Source of the DNA: Mactromeris polynyma
Lineage: Eukaryota; Mollusca; Bivalvia; Venerida; Mactridae
Reading direction: 5' to 3'
Assembly (NCBI GenBank): GCA_032209605.1
Contig: JASFXZ010000027.1
Span: 10,187,372 to 10,251,371 of the forward strand
Length of the DNA: 64,000 bases
The position numbers and the translations under genes are program-made. Shown in pieces: positions 22,827-32,640 of this stretch; the stretch's first letter is position 1, and each line of letters opens with the position of its first letter. The notes beneath the pieces were generated by a model. That model made no database searches. It had not been told where the DNA came from and worked only from the letters and a program-made list of their open reading frames with translations.

Positions 22827-23108
22827 TGCATTTAGTTGTAGTCACTCTGGAAATATAAGTATATACGCTATTTAGGCCTTGTTAGCACCTTGAGTAGCCG
22901 GTCTTGCAACACAACAATGCTGATTTACCAATAGTAGCCAAATCAAAGGTGGTAGTGTATTGCTGATGGAACTCATTTTGTTAGAATTTTGTATAAATTA
23001 TCTTCATACAATAAAATGATGTATGCAAGTTTCAAAAATAAAATAAAATTGAATTTAAAGAAAGTTTAGATTAAAAACATAAATATAATTGTAAACAATA
23101 ATAATCCC

Positions 23109-24560
23109 CTTTGTGTAAACAGTCCAGAATATTTTGTAATGTTAGGTGTATATATGTATATACTCTGAGCAAATGAGCTGAGATGGGAAGGGAGAGCACC
23201 CTGGCCAAATTTGCCTCGAGTCCTGCATGGATTAATTCTCTAAGTCCCAGCAAATCTTATCAATTACTGTTTACACTTGGTATGTGGGCTTGTGGCGGCT
23301 GGGGTGCTGGATCACAAGTTAATCTTAGTCCACATCCAGCGCCTTGGTCGCCTCTCGACCCACAGCACCAAACCAGTCCATTATTTTTTATCATTTACAA
23401 ATTGACCGGCGGAATCTAAGTGATGGATCAATTTATTGACCATTAAATCACAATTCTGCCGGTCAATACACTTTAATTTTCCCTACAACAATCTGCCCCA
23501 GTAAATCCTATAGGAAAAACCTCAACTTTAAATATGGAGGGCCTCATCCCGCATCCGGGTGGTGGGTAATTCGTTGCTCGTCTGTCGGGATGGGGGCTGT
23601 TGGCCCTCCCTCATATTCAGAAACCTTAACAATGATATCTTCAGTGCTGGGACGGAGCATATCCATTACCCTTGTTCCAATCTAGCATCGCCGAACCAAC
23701 CCATACATATAAATTGTACATCGTTTTTACATATCCTCTCTCTGTCAAAAATGTACCCATGTCTCATCTCCAGTAATAATGTCAGAAAACTGCTTTCTTT
23801 GATATTTTGGAAACAGTTTAAGCAGTTTTCTGGCAGTTTCAAGTCGGACACGCTTTTGCTTGTCTGACAACAAATGAGGGATCCATCTAGCTGTAATACG
23901 TCTCATTTTTAAATGACGTTTTACAATGCGGAATACGCTTTCGGCTGAAATACCAACTATACTAGCTATCTGATGAACAGTTAGTCTGGCGTCAGACTTA
24001 ACCACATCACATACTTTTTAACCATAGTAGTAGCACTACAAGGACGTCCCGATTTTGGTGCATCATTAGTGGAGACACAACCGCTTTTAAACTTCTTAAT
24101 CCACCTCGTGACGTAGGCATACGACACTTCATTCTGTCCATGAACAACACACAATTCGTCAAAAATCTCCTTCGCTGATACGCCAAGCTGGCATCGAGTC
24201 TTTACATCACCTCGAATTTCAGCTGCCTTAACACTTCTCTTGCCGACCATTTTACTATAATGTCAATGACTATATGTTGCTTTTATCACTGTATTAGCGA
24301 TAATACTGCGTGTACACCTGTTAATCTGGTATATATGTGTAGGGAATTGATGTATCGCTACATCGGTACGATTTTCACGAAAATCCCGTGCAAGACGAGG
24401 CCGCACGATAATCAGTTGCATTACTTTTGAAATGCCCCTCGTAATAGGATCAATTATAAAAAAGATATATAGTTAAAAAGTCATTTAAATATCCAATATA
24501 GACACACACACAGACATTCACTAAAGTTATTATATAATAATAGAAAATCTAAATATAGAA
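23109..24560 (+). other. LINE-A structured 3' tail (S5), interrupted by a mariner fragment
   Basis: The tail begins mid-hairpin at GTGTAAACAGTCCAG. It shows the long stem (23277-23371), with paired changes relative to other copies (GTGCTGGAT with ATCCAGCGC), and the 65 nt hairpin (23402-23466). It runs to CTCTCTGTCA at 23747 and reappears at about 24450-24560 with the GACACACACACAGACATTC segment. The terminal GGGATATCCC hairpin is missing; the text passes directly into a histone H2A remnant at 24562. Confidence 0.75.
23748..24250 (-). pseudogene. mariner-family transposase, N-terminal half
   Basis: The reading frames 24250-23981 and 24005-23748 together give the mariner N-terminal DNA-binding domain (MVGKRSVKAAEIRGDVKTRC, SYAYVTRWIKKF, a GRP linker, then a second helix-turn-helix near IASIVGISAESVFRI). 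They end at the first catalytic motif GDETWVHF. A frameshift lies near 24000. The catalytic second half is absent: the gene is cut within a few residues of the first catalytic Asp, where LINE-A tail sequence begins. Its 5' flank and terminal repeat probably extend to about 24420. Confidence 0.82.
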
Positions 24561-24561
24561 A

Positions 24562-24626
24562 GGTCTCCAGTTCCCAGTGTAAAGGGCTAACACTTTGTTC
24601 ATCATTAAACGGCCCTTTTTAGGGCC
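24562..24626 (+). pseudogene. Histone H2A remnant with internal deletion
   Basis: Bases 24562-24579 equal the intact H2A at 26549-26566 (codons for GLQFPVG region). The text then jumps to the H2A stop codon and 3' UTR (TAAAGGGCTAACACTTTG, matching 26858 onward). The missing part equals 26567-26857, 291 bp. The 5' end is cut by LINE-A tail sequence. The 3' histone stem-loop is intact. It shows that at least two H2A genes stood here. Confidence 0.85.
24611..24626 (+). terminator. Histone 3' stem-loop of the H2A remnant
   Basis: GGCCCTTTTTAGGGCC forms the 6 bp stem and 4 nt loop recognised by SLBP in replication-dependent histone mRNAs, preceded by AAAC and followed by ACTAA. The purine-rich AAAGAAAGAA 15-25 nt downstream fits the U7 snRNA binding element. 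It no longer has a gene to process. Confidence 0.85.
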
Positions 24627-24659
24627 ACTAATTAATAAAGAAAGAATTTTGTCTCATTT

Positions 24660-24910
24660 TGTCGCTGGCAATTGCTAGTGCATAGAACCAATGAGTTTGT
24701 CACAGTATACTATAGTCTCTGCGCCATACTTACCATCATCATCAATTTGCACCCCCATCATCACCACCACCACCACCACCAACAACAACAACTTATAATT
24801 ATATATATATGTACTAGTATACTACGTTTTTCCTTTGCTTTCACTGTAATAATAATGATAAACATCATAGCGCCGAGCGTATCCTCAGCCGTCGCCGGTC
24901 ACTCTAGTGG
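24660..24910 (+). other. Histone spacer with CAT/CAC microsatellite
   Basis: The segment has its counterpart at 26938-27170 after the intact H2A. It includes a CCAATGAG box-like site near 24688, a CATCATCAC/CCACCACCAC run (about 24750-24785) longer than in the second copy, and the conserved GCGCCGAGCGTATCCTCAGC. The His-rich reading frame across the run is only the microsatellite translated. Confidence 0.65.
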
Positions 24911-24913
24911 CCC

Positions 24914-25511
24914 TATATTCGTTGATAATTATAGTCCGTCGGATTTTATACGAAAACCAATGCTGCAGTCATGTAGCGGCATGAATAAGCTTCCTCTCGA
25001 TACCCTTTTGTAGGGCCACAAACATTTTCGAATGAGTTTTTCTCAATGCATTGTCACTGTTTCAAAAATATAAAATACACAAATATATTGTCCTCCTATA
25101 TTCGTTGATAATTATATTCCGTCGGATTTTATACGAAAACCAATGCTGCAGTCATGTAGCGGCATGAATAAGCTTCCTCTCGATACCCTTTTGTAGGGCC
25201 ACAAACATTTTCGAATGAGTTTTTCTCAATGCATTGTCACTGTTTCATAAATTTAAAATACACAAATATATTGTCCTCCTATATTCGTTGATAATTATAT
25301 TCCGTCGGATTTTATACGAAAACCAATGCTGCAATCATGTAGCGGCATGAATAAGCTTCCTCTCGATACCCTTTTGTAGGGCCACAAACATTTTCGAATG
25401 AGTTTTTCTCAATGCATTGTCACTGTTTCATAAATTTAAAATACACAAATATATTGTCCTCCTATATATTCGTTGATAATTATATTCCGTCGGATTTTAT
25501 ACGAAAACCAT
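24914..25511 (+). repeat. Tandem ~183 bp repeat with stem-loop-like core
   Basis: Units begin at TTCGTTGATAATTATA: 24918, 25101, 25284 and a partial unit at 25469 (spacing 183, 183, 185). Each full unit carries CCGTCGGATTTTATACG, CATGTAGCGGCATGAATAAG and CTCTCGATACCCTTTTGTAGGGCCACAAAC. In the last piece CCCTTTTGTAGGG resembles a degenerate histone 3' stem-loop. Two more units follow the intact H2A (27173-27545). Confidence 0.88.
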
Positions 25512-25519
25512 CCGGTTGG

Positions 25520-25527
25520 ATGCAAAT
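25520..25527 (+). promoter_or_regulatory. Octamer motif ATGCAAAT
   Basis: A perfect octamer (TTGGATGCAAATGTG context) stands alone in the spacer about 960 bp upstream of H2A. Octamers are typical of H2B and divergent H2A/H2B promoters in animals, so it may be a relic of a lost H2B promoter. Chance occurrence is possible. Confidence 0.3.
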
Positions 25528-26011
25528 GTGTTTCACATCATGGTATATGAATTTGAATAAATTGTTTGAACATGAATTAAAAAAAACGTTTTGTATTAGA
25601 AAAAAATAAACATTGCAAATTTTTGATTAATTTTTTAAGAAAAGCCTTAAGCCCAGAAAAGATGTTTTAAGTAAGGCCATTTTGTTATGAGACAAGGTCA
25701 AAGTAGCTATTGCATAAAGTCCAGAAAAGTGTTATTTCCTTCAATTACATCTACAAGAAGTCCCCGAAGCTCATCAATATACATTCAGCTCAACTGAATG
25801 GTGAGATGGGACGAAGGGCAAGAAGATCACCGAAGAAGACCAATACACGTGTATGACCAGTTCACCAAATACAGTCTCAACAGCACCTCCACACCACCCT
25901 TCCCTTAGCCTCTTGCCACCTTGCCATGAACAAACAAATTTAGATCTAAAAAGACACATTTTGGCTTTTGTGTCAAATAAATTAACACCTCTCTATAGAT
26001 TGTCACAAAAC
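25528..26011. other. Spacer, nothing recognised
   Basis: No reading frame, repeat or promoter element that I can support. It separates the tandem 183 bp repeats from the hairpin array upstream of H2A. Confidence 0.5.
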
Positions 26012-26158
26012 TGTCCTTTTCAGGATAAAAACTGTCCTTTTTAGGACAACTTCTCGATTGTGAAAAAAACTGTCCTTTTAAGGACACTTCTCAATTGTCA
26101 CAAAACTGTCCTTTTAAGGACACGACTTCGTTGTCAACCAACTGTCCTTTTCAGGACA
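26012..26158 (+). repeat. Array of five histone-type stem-loops upstream of H2A
   Basis: Five 16-nt hairpins of the form TGTCCT-4 nt-AGGACA lie at 26012-26027, 26033-26048, 26071-26086, 26107-26122 and 26143-26158. The loops are TTTC, TTTT, TTTA, TTTA and TTTC. Stem (6 bp) and loop (4 nt, UUUN) lengths equal those of the histone mRNA 3' stem-loop, but the stem sequence differs from GGCCCT/AGGGCC. Only the first has an end mismatch (GGATA). The last three are spaced 36 nt apart and share CTTCTC/TTGTC linkers, so the array grew by tandem duplication. Confidence 0.8.
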
Positions 26159-26407
26159 AGATATCTATAGACTGGCTAAATCACAAAATTAATAGAAACT
26201 ACAACCATTTTTGATCTCATTGATCTCGGCGTGTAGCTACCTTTGGATTCAAAATTGACATATATTTGGTATAAGCTTGTAGATAAATTATCAACAAGAC
26301 AAATTTACCCTTTTAGATACTTAAACCAATTTAACGACATGCGGGGTACATGTTGGGGTCAACAAAAATGCCATTAAGTACCTACGTGTACATGGTGACT
26401 GATGACC

Positions 26408-26860
<453 letters not shown>

Positions 26861-26888
26861 AGGGCTGACACTTTGTTCATCATTAAAC

Positions 26889-26904
26889 GGCCCTTTTTAG
26901 GGCC
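26889..26904 (+). terminator. Histone mRNA 3' stem-loop of H2A
   Basis: GGCCCTTTTTAGGGCC with 6 bp stem and TTTT loop, flanked by TTAAAC and ACTAA. A purine-rich AAGAAAGAA follows about 13 nt later as a likely U7 target. This replaces polyadenylation and couples the mRNA to S phase through SLBP. Confidence 0.93.
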
Positions 26905-26919
26905 ACTAATTAATCAAGA

Positions 26920-27172
26920 AAGAATTTTGTCTCAGTTTGTCGCTGGCAATTGCTAGTGCATAGAACCAATGAGTTCGCCACAGTATACTATAGTCTCTGC
27001 GCCATACTTACCATCATCATCAATTTGCATCACCACCAACAACAACAACTTATAATTATATATATATGTACTAGTATACTACGTTTTTCCTTTGCTTTCA
27101 CTGTAATAATAATGATAAACATCATAGCGCCGAGCGTATGCTCAGCCGTCGCCGGTCACCCTATAGTGGCCC
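26920..27172 (+). other. Histone 3' spacer, second copy
   Basis: Duplicate of 24640-24913, from the purine-rich element through CGCTGGCAATTGCTAGTGC to GCGCCGAGCGTATGCTC. The CAT/CAC microsatellite is shorter here. No coding function seen. Confidence 0.65.
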
Positions 27173-27545
27173 TATATTCGTTGATAATTATATTCCGTCG
27201 GATTTTATACGAAAACCAATGCTGCAGTCATGTAGCGGCATGAATAAGCTTCCTCTCGATACCCTTTTGTAGGGCCACAAACATTTTCGAATGAGTTTTG
27301 TTCTCAGTGCAATGTCACTGTTTCATAAATTTAAAATACACAAATATATTGTCCTCCTATATATTCGTTGATAATTATATTCCGTCGGATTTTATACGAA
27401 AACCAATGCTGCAGTCATGTAGCGGCATGAATAAGCTTCCTCTCGATACCCTTTTGTAGGGCCACAAACATTTTCGAATGAGTTTTGTTCTCAGTGCAAT
27501 GTCACTGTTTCATAAATTTAGAATACACAAATATATTGTCCTAAG
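27173..27545 (+). repeat. Tandem ~187 bp repeat, two units
   Basis: These units belong to the family at 24914-25511, with TTCGTTGATAATTATA at 27177 and 27364. Each has the CCCTTTTGTAGGG stem-loop-like core. They differ by GTTTTGTTCTCAGTGCAATG in place of GTTTTTCTCAATGCATTG, so the two arrays have evolved separately and each become uniform inside. Confidence 0.85.
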
Positions 27546-27920
27546 CGTGGGATACGATCAGTTCTGGATGTTTTTGTCCGAGATTAGGGCCTGTTCTGGT
27601 CTATTTTGCACCTACTGACCTCAGTTTTCTGTCACAATGACACGCATTGGCATTTGTTGATGCAGAATTGTGTCGAAATTATAATCAATGGGCATATTTG
27701 TAAAACAGTACACTTTTATCGACCAAATCCACAAAATAGAGGCTAAAATTGTGCTATTTTGCCCTTAGAAACGTTATTATACGTCAAATATACTCGTTTT
27801 TTGCCTTTCTGTATGCGGTAGGATGACTAAATTACAATAAATATACCCAGAGCTCACGTGAAACAAGATGCAAGTGCAATATCGCCCGAAAACATGATTT
27901 CTAATCACGAACATTTTCCA
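27546..27920. other. Spacer upstream of a histone-type promoter
   Basis: AT-rich, no reading frame or repeat that I can support. It leads from the tandem repeats after H2A to the promoter at 27921. Confidence 0.5.
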
Positions 27921-28040
27921 AGTGTCGATTTTTCGCGCACCTGCTGGTAGAAAAATGAACAGCCAATCAGAATGCAGCATTTGTGCACATAACTCCTAAG
28001 TAGGTCAATCCGGTTTTTGGCATATATAAAGGATTGAAAA
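27921..28040 (+). promoter_or_regulatory. Histone-type promoter (E2F-like, CCAAT, TATA)
   Basis: GATTTTTCGCGCAC, then GCCAATCAG, then TATATAAA at 28023-28030. The block sits about 1 kb after H2A, where another cluster gene (H2B, H3, H4 or H1) would be expected. The gene itself is not visible: LINE-A1 is inserted 13-15 nt behind the TATA box, and the flank on its far side (from 35496) has no histone coding. The same block is at 11738 and 54979. Confidence 0.7.
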
Positions 28041-28052
28041 TCGTTGTGCGCC

Positions 28053-29792
28053 TGAGTAGGATTGTGGGAGAGTCCCTGGACCCTCGGGAAAACCATAGAA
28101 TTAGCCATCCTGGGAAATTTCTCTGTATTCTAAAGTCCAGGGGTCCTGGGGCTCTCCTCTCCCAGCTTGACGTTATCAAGCTGGGAAAATTACTAAATGT
28201 CCAGATGCCGCTGGTCCGCGGGTGACCCCTCTGACGTCAGGTTCGGTGATGTTGGAATTCCCGGGGCCGAACCCCTGAACAAAATAATAAATGACCGAAA
28301 TCTGAGACTCGGTAAATGTGAGGTGGTAGCATCTCTACCACTTCAGGACCGGGTCACAGACATGATCATCCATGGGGTTCCAAAAAATATTAATTTAATA
28401 GAGCTCCGCCCCATTTTGCAATTTGAACCTTCAACCGGGGTGGAGCTAGTAGCCATCGATAGGATCATAAATAAAACTAGGGGGGCAACTGGATCAGTTA
28501 AACTTTCTTTTAGGGGAGCAGTCCCACTTTATGTCAAAATTGGGGAATCTAAAATTTGTTTTAAAACAGAACCATTCATATACACCCCCATGAGATGTTA
28601 CCGTTGTCACGGGTTCGGCCACCGGGCAAACTCTTGTAAAAAATTACAAACATGTTCCAGGTGCTCGGGGGGTCACAGACCTGAAAACAGCAGGGAGGAC
28701 TACTCTCGATGTCCTAACTGCGGTGATAATCATCCGGCCTGGTTCCCGGGATGTCCTCTCTACATTAAAGCACAATGCATAACAATGGCTATGAGGAGAG
28801 AGGGCATCTCGTGGGCTAGGGCGGTGGATTCAGTTTCTCGAGCTGAGAGAACATATCTTGCAGCTCAGAAAGGGAAGGACAGCCACGGGCATCCCAGCCC
28901 AATCAGTGTCTCGACATATAAAACTCCCCCGTCCAAAACTATCTCATTTACCTCCACTCCCCGAAACTCTACAGCTCAGGGGGGGTGGACTACGGTGGGA
29001 AAAAAGTCGAGCACTGGTAAATATCCCATTATAGATATGTCCGAGGCTGTCCCTACCTTACAGACTTCCTCCACGCCACGGGAGACCCCGGAGCCCTCTC
29101 CGATAAAGAGTACGTCCGACGCTGACTCACTCACGGAGGTGTCGGACGTGTCTTCTGCAGTCAGTGACTGCAGTGACTTTAATGTCACGGATGAGGACTC
29201 TGTGGTCTCCGTCCACCCCAGTTTTTTCAACTCCTATAGCGAGTTGTCCTTATCTGGGGTGGTCGCAAAGGAGGAAACTCCTATAAAGAGCATCCCTGGT
29301 ACTACTTCCAAACCAGACTCATTCACAGAAACAGTACATAAAGAAAAACACTTCAAAATCACACATCAAGACAATAAAATAATTCACTTAAACATTCAGG
29401 AACTATCAAACATAACAGAAAAGCTAATTTTAGATAAATCACGACCCACCAGATCAAATTTACATAAATTCATCACAAACTTTTTTGAAAAATCATTTAA
29501 TCAGGACATACATTCAACAAACAACAATAACAACAAAGAAACAACAACACCAATCAGTAACGACATTATAACAACATCAAACATTAACAATACCAATAAC
29601 AGCACCACTACCAGGGGTGCTCAGGAGCTCTCACGTCCCCCGGGCCCTGTGAAGAGCACTGGAGCTAGGGTAAATAGGACTCCGGGTAAATTAAGATCAG
29701 GCAGGAGGCTGTCAATGATACCGACACAGTCTCCTCGCCGCAAACAATATCAGGAGACCAGACGTAGATACATCAGACTCGGTTATGTGTAG
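28053..29792 (+). pseudogene. LINE-A1 ORF1 (gag-like), 5'-truncated
   Basis: The sequence matches LINE-A0 ORF1 from about residue 22. A one-base loss near 28218 (CCGCGGGTG against CCGGCGGGTG) shifts the frame; after it, reading is open to 29792. The RRM-like region is kept. In the zinc knuckles two Cys have become Ser (HRPENS and YSRCPNC), which breaks the second and weakens the third knuckle. The tail is long, Ser/Thr-rich and acidic, then Asn-rich, ending in the conserved basic RRRYIRLGYV. The start codon is missing, so no normal protein is made. Confidence 0.88.
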
Positions 29793-32640
29793 TGGACTAA
29801 ATATAATATCCTACAATGCCAACTCTCTTAATGGCTCAAAATTGACTGAAATAAAACTTTTGATAGATAAAAATCCACATATAGACATTTTATGCATCCA
29901 GGAAACCTGCTTCAAAAATAATCATGAAAAAAATATCCCTGGATTCAATTTAGAACATAAGAACTTTCTGGAAAAAAATAAAACATGTGGTGGTTTGGCT
30001 ATATATATAAAAAATAATCTAAATTATGAACACATCAGGGTAGACAACCCCAGAAACAGTAATAATGACTCTTTAATAGAATATCAATTAGTTAAAATAT
30101 ACTTGAAAGATCAATCTTTTTATCTTGTTAATTTATATTTGAGAGAGATCAGCTCAGAATCTCTTGAACATATAACATCATCAATCCCTTCTAAGGATGG
30201 AGCAAAAAACTGTATGATAACAGGGGACTTTAATGCTCACCATCATGCATGGGGCTCAAAAACTATAAATCGTCGGGGTAGGGAAATTTTGACCTGGGCT
30301 GAAAATAATGACCTAATTTTACTGAATGATGGCAGTGCTACTAGAATTGACAAACCAACGGGAAATCTATCTTCCATAGATCTTACTTTTTCAAATTCAA
30401 AAATTGCTTCATCTACAGTTTGGGGAGTTTACGAAGACAATCTGGGGTCAGATCACTTTCCAATCTTGATAAGTGTTAACATTCCAAATTCTGAAACTTC
30501 TGAGCAATTTTCGAAATTCGTATTAAATAAAGCAGACTGGTCCAAATTTAAATCACTCTGCAATACCATTTCTTCAGATCAAGTCTACTCTGATGATATA
30601 AATGAACATCTTAAAAATCTGACAGAATTAACACTACACATGGCCGAACGCAGTATACCGGTCTCAGCGCCCAGTAATAAAACCAAAAAACAAGTTCCGT
30701 GGTGGAATAGCGACTGTCATGAAGCGGTACAGGGTAGAAAACGGGCTTTATATGTAGCTAAAAGAAACCCCTGCCCGACAAATATTCAAAAACTTCAAGT
30801 AGCTGAAAATCATGCTAAAACTACTATACTTCATTCAAAACAGAAAAATTGGCAAGAATTTTGTGAATCTTTAATTTTAAAAAGTGCCAATTCAAAACAA
30901 TTCTGGAACAAAATTCATAAATTAAAAGGAAAAAGAATAAACCCTGTACCGTTATTAAAATCAAAAGATACTATTGCTAAAACACCCTTTGAAAAGGCTC
31001 AAATTTTAGTTCAGCATTATAAAGAAGTCTCAAGTGACTCAAATTTAACTTCAGAAACTTTGGATTATCAAAAACACTTTGAGTCACTACATAGTGAAAA
31101 CGTATATGAGCCGAGGTTAAATAACATACCATTAAACAAACCTTTCTCTATATTAGAACTAACTAAATGCATTCATGACAGAAGCAACTCGGCCCCTGGA
31201 CTTGACAAAATTACCTATTCTATGTTTAAAAATATGCCATCCTCTACACTACAGCTTTGGCTTGAACTTTTTAATAAAATCTGGAGTGATGGTGTCTATC
31301 CCACAGCCTGGAAAGAAGCCTGTATTATACCGATAAAAAAACCTAATAAATGCAATAATGAACCAAAATCCTATAGACCCATAAGCCTTACATCACACTC
31401 CGGGAAATTGCTGGAGGGTATGGTAAAGGCTCGTTTAGAACATCATATTGAATACAATAATTACCTTAATCCCTCTCAATCTGGCTTTAGAAAGGGAAGG
31501 AGCACTTTAGACCAACTTGCTCGCTTACAACATGACGTTATTTCGGCTAAAAACAGAAGCCGATCAGTATTAGCCATTTTTCTAGACCTACAGGCAGCTT
31601 TTGATCTAACTTGGCATTTTGGAGTTCTATTCAAATTGAAAGAATACGGTACAACAGGGGCTTGTTTCCAGTACCTTAGGGCGTTCCTAGAAGGGCGAAA
31701 AATTAGAGTAAGGGTTAATGGTACCCTCTCGGATACTGAGGAAGTATCCAGAGGTACCCCTCTGGGCGCGATCTTATCACCACTTTTATTTAACCTCTTA
31801 ATTAATGGACTACCTGTATCCCTTTCAAAATCCGGCATGATTATTAGTCAATTCGCAGACGATTCAGGTACTTGGGTTACAGGCAAAAACTTAGCGCAAT
31901 TAACAAAAAAAGCCCAAAATGGCTTAAACCAAATTTGGGGATGGGCAAAAAACTGGGGGTTTAAAATTTCAAAAGAAAAAACTGTCGGTATAATATTTGG
32001 GAACCAGAAACAGCATAAATTAGACATACATTTAGGTGGTACACCAATAAATTTTGTTAGAATCACACGTTTTTTAGGCATGCTTTTAGACAGTAAATTG
32101 ACTTTTGGACCTCACATTGAATACTTAGTTAACAAGTGTACCACTGATTTAAACATGATGAAAATTCTAAAAAGCACAGATTTTGGGGCTAACAAAAACA
32201 GCCTTCTACTATTATACAAATCTCTGATAAGATCCAAAATTGATTATGGGGCTGAAATTTATGCTGTTGCTACACCATCTATTCTCAAAAAATTAGATAT
32301 AATTCAAAATAAAGCCCTTAGGATTGCCCTAGGAGCTCTGCGTTCCACTCCTATCCACAAACTTGAAGCTGAGGCTGGTATAATGCCACTGAGTATCAGA
32401 CGTGAGTCTCAAATTGTTAAATTCTGGGCCAGGGCACAATCAAGAGGGGATAAAAATCCCGTGAATACAATCTTCGGGACTGGATACGCCATCAGAAACA
32501 AATTTAAAAAGGCAGTATTGCCTTTTGGGGCTAGTACCCAAAACCTGGTGGAGTCATTCGGTCTCGGAGAGATACAGGTAGCAGACCTTAGACCCGCAAT
32601 TGAACATCCTTGGCTGTTGGATATTGGTATTGATAATTGA
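29785..32640 (+). CDS. LINE-A1 ORF2: APE endonuclease and reverse transcriptase
   Basis: This 951-residue frame starts MCSGLNIISYNANSL, with the ATG inside the ORF1 stop region (ATGTGTAG, 8 nt overlap). APE domain, residues 5-235: Asn11, Glu40 (IQET), GDFNAHH near 147, SSIDLTF, and GSDHFP near 221 are all present. RT, about 440-720: RPISLTS, FLDLQAAFD, and FADD near 689-692. The PQG-type motif reads GTPLG, with Leu where LINE-A2 has Gln, likely harmful. A lesion near 32610 ends the frame before RNase H. ORF2 would nick target DNA and copy the LINE RNA at the nick. Confidence 0.9.
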   Translation: MCSGLNIISYNANSLNGSKLTEIKLLIDKNPHIDILCIQETCFKNNHEKNIPGFNLEHKNFLEKNKTCGGLAIYIKNNLNYEHIRVDNPRNSNNDSLIEYQLVKIYLKDQSFYLVNLYLREISSESLEHITSSIPSKDGAKNCMITGDFNAHHHAWGSKTINRRGREILTWAENNDLILLNDGSATRIDKPTGNLSSIDLTFSNSKIASSTVWGVYEDNLGSDHFPILISVNIPNSETSEQFSKFVLNKADWSKFKSLCNTISSDQVYSDDINEHLKNLTELTLHMAERSIPVSAPSNKTKKQVPWWNSDCHEAVQGRKRALYVAKRNPCPTNIQKLQVAENHAKTTILHSKQKNWQEFCESLILKSANSKQFWNKIHKLKGKRINPVPLLKSKDTIAKTPFEKAQILVQHYKEVSSDSNLTSETLDYQKHFESLHSENVYEPRLNNIPLNKPFSILELTKCIHDRSNSAPGLDKITYSMFKNMPSSTLQLWLELFNKIWSDGVYPTAWKEACIIPIKKPNKCNNEPKSYRPISLTSHSGKLLEGMVKARLEHHIEYNNYLNPSQSGFRKGRSTLDQLARLQHDVISAKNRSRSVLAIFLDLQAAFDLTWHFGVLFKLKEYGTTGACFQYLRAFLEGRKIRVRVNGTLSDTEEVSRGTPLGAILSPLLFNLLINGLPVSLSKSGMIISQFADDSGTWVTGKNLAQLTKKAQNGLNQIWGWAKNWGFKISKEKTVGIIFGNQKQHKLDIHLGGTPINFVRITRFLGMLLDSKLTFGPHIEYLVNKCTTDLNMMKILKSTDFGANKNSLLLLYKSLIRSKIDYGAEIYAVATPSILKKLDIIQNKALRIALGALRSTPIHKLEAEAGIMPLSIRRESQIVKFWARAQSRGDKNPVNTIFGTGYAIRNKFKKAVLPFGASTQNLVESFGLGEIQVADLRPAIEHPWLLDIGIDN

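Larger units (their letters stand above)
18553..23100 (+). mobile_element. LINE-B, decayed two-ORF LINE
   Basis: This is a second LINE family with gag-like ORF1 and APE-RT-RNase H ORF2, related to LINE-A at the domain level but with very different sequence. It carries frameshifts, stops and internal deletions throughout. The 5' part before ORF1 includes a (TTTA)n run at 18819-18841; the 3' UTR after 22826 is A-rich without a clear poly(A) tail. Confidence 0.8.

Noticed and set aside
24672..25013. Reading frame with a run of eight His
   Set aside because: The His run is a CAT/CAC microsatellite in histone spacer DNA; its length differs in the duplicate at 26950 and no other protein-like feature is present.
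26012..26158. CRISPR-like array
   Set aside because: Regular hairpins at about 36 nt spacing look superficially similar, but the repeats are 16 nt, linkers are related to each other, and the DNA is clearly animal.
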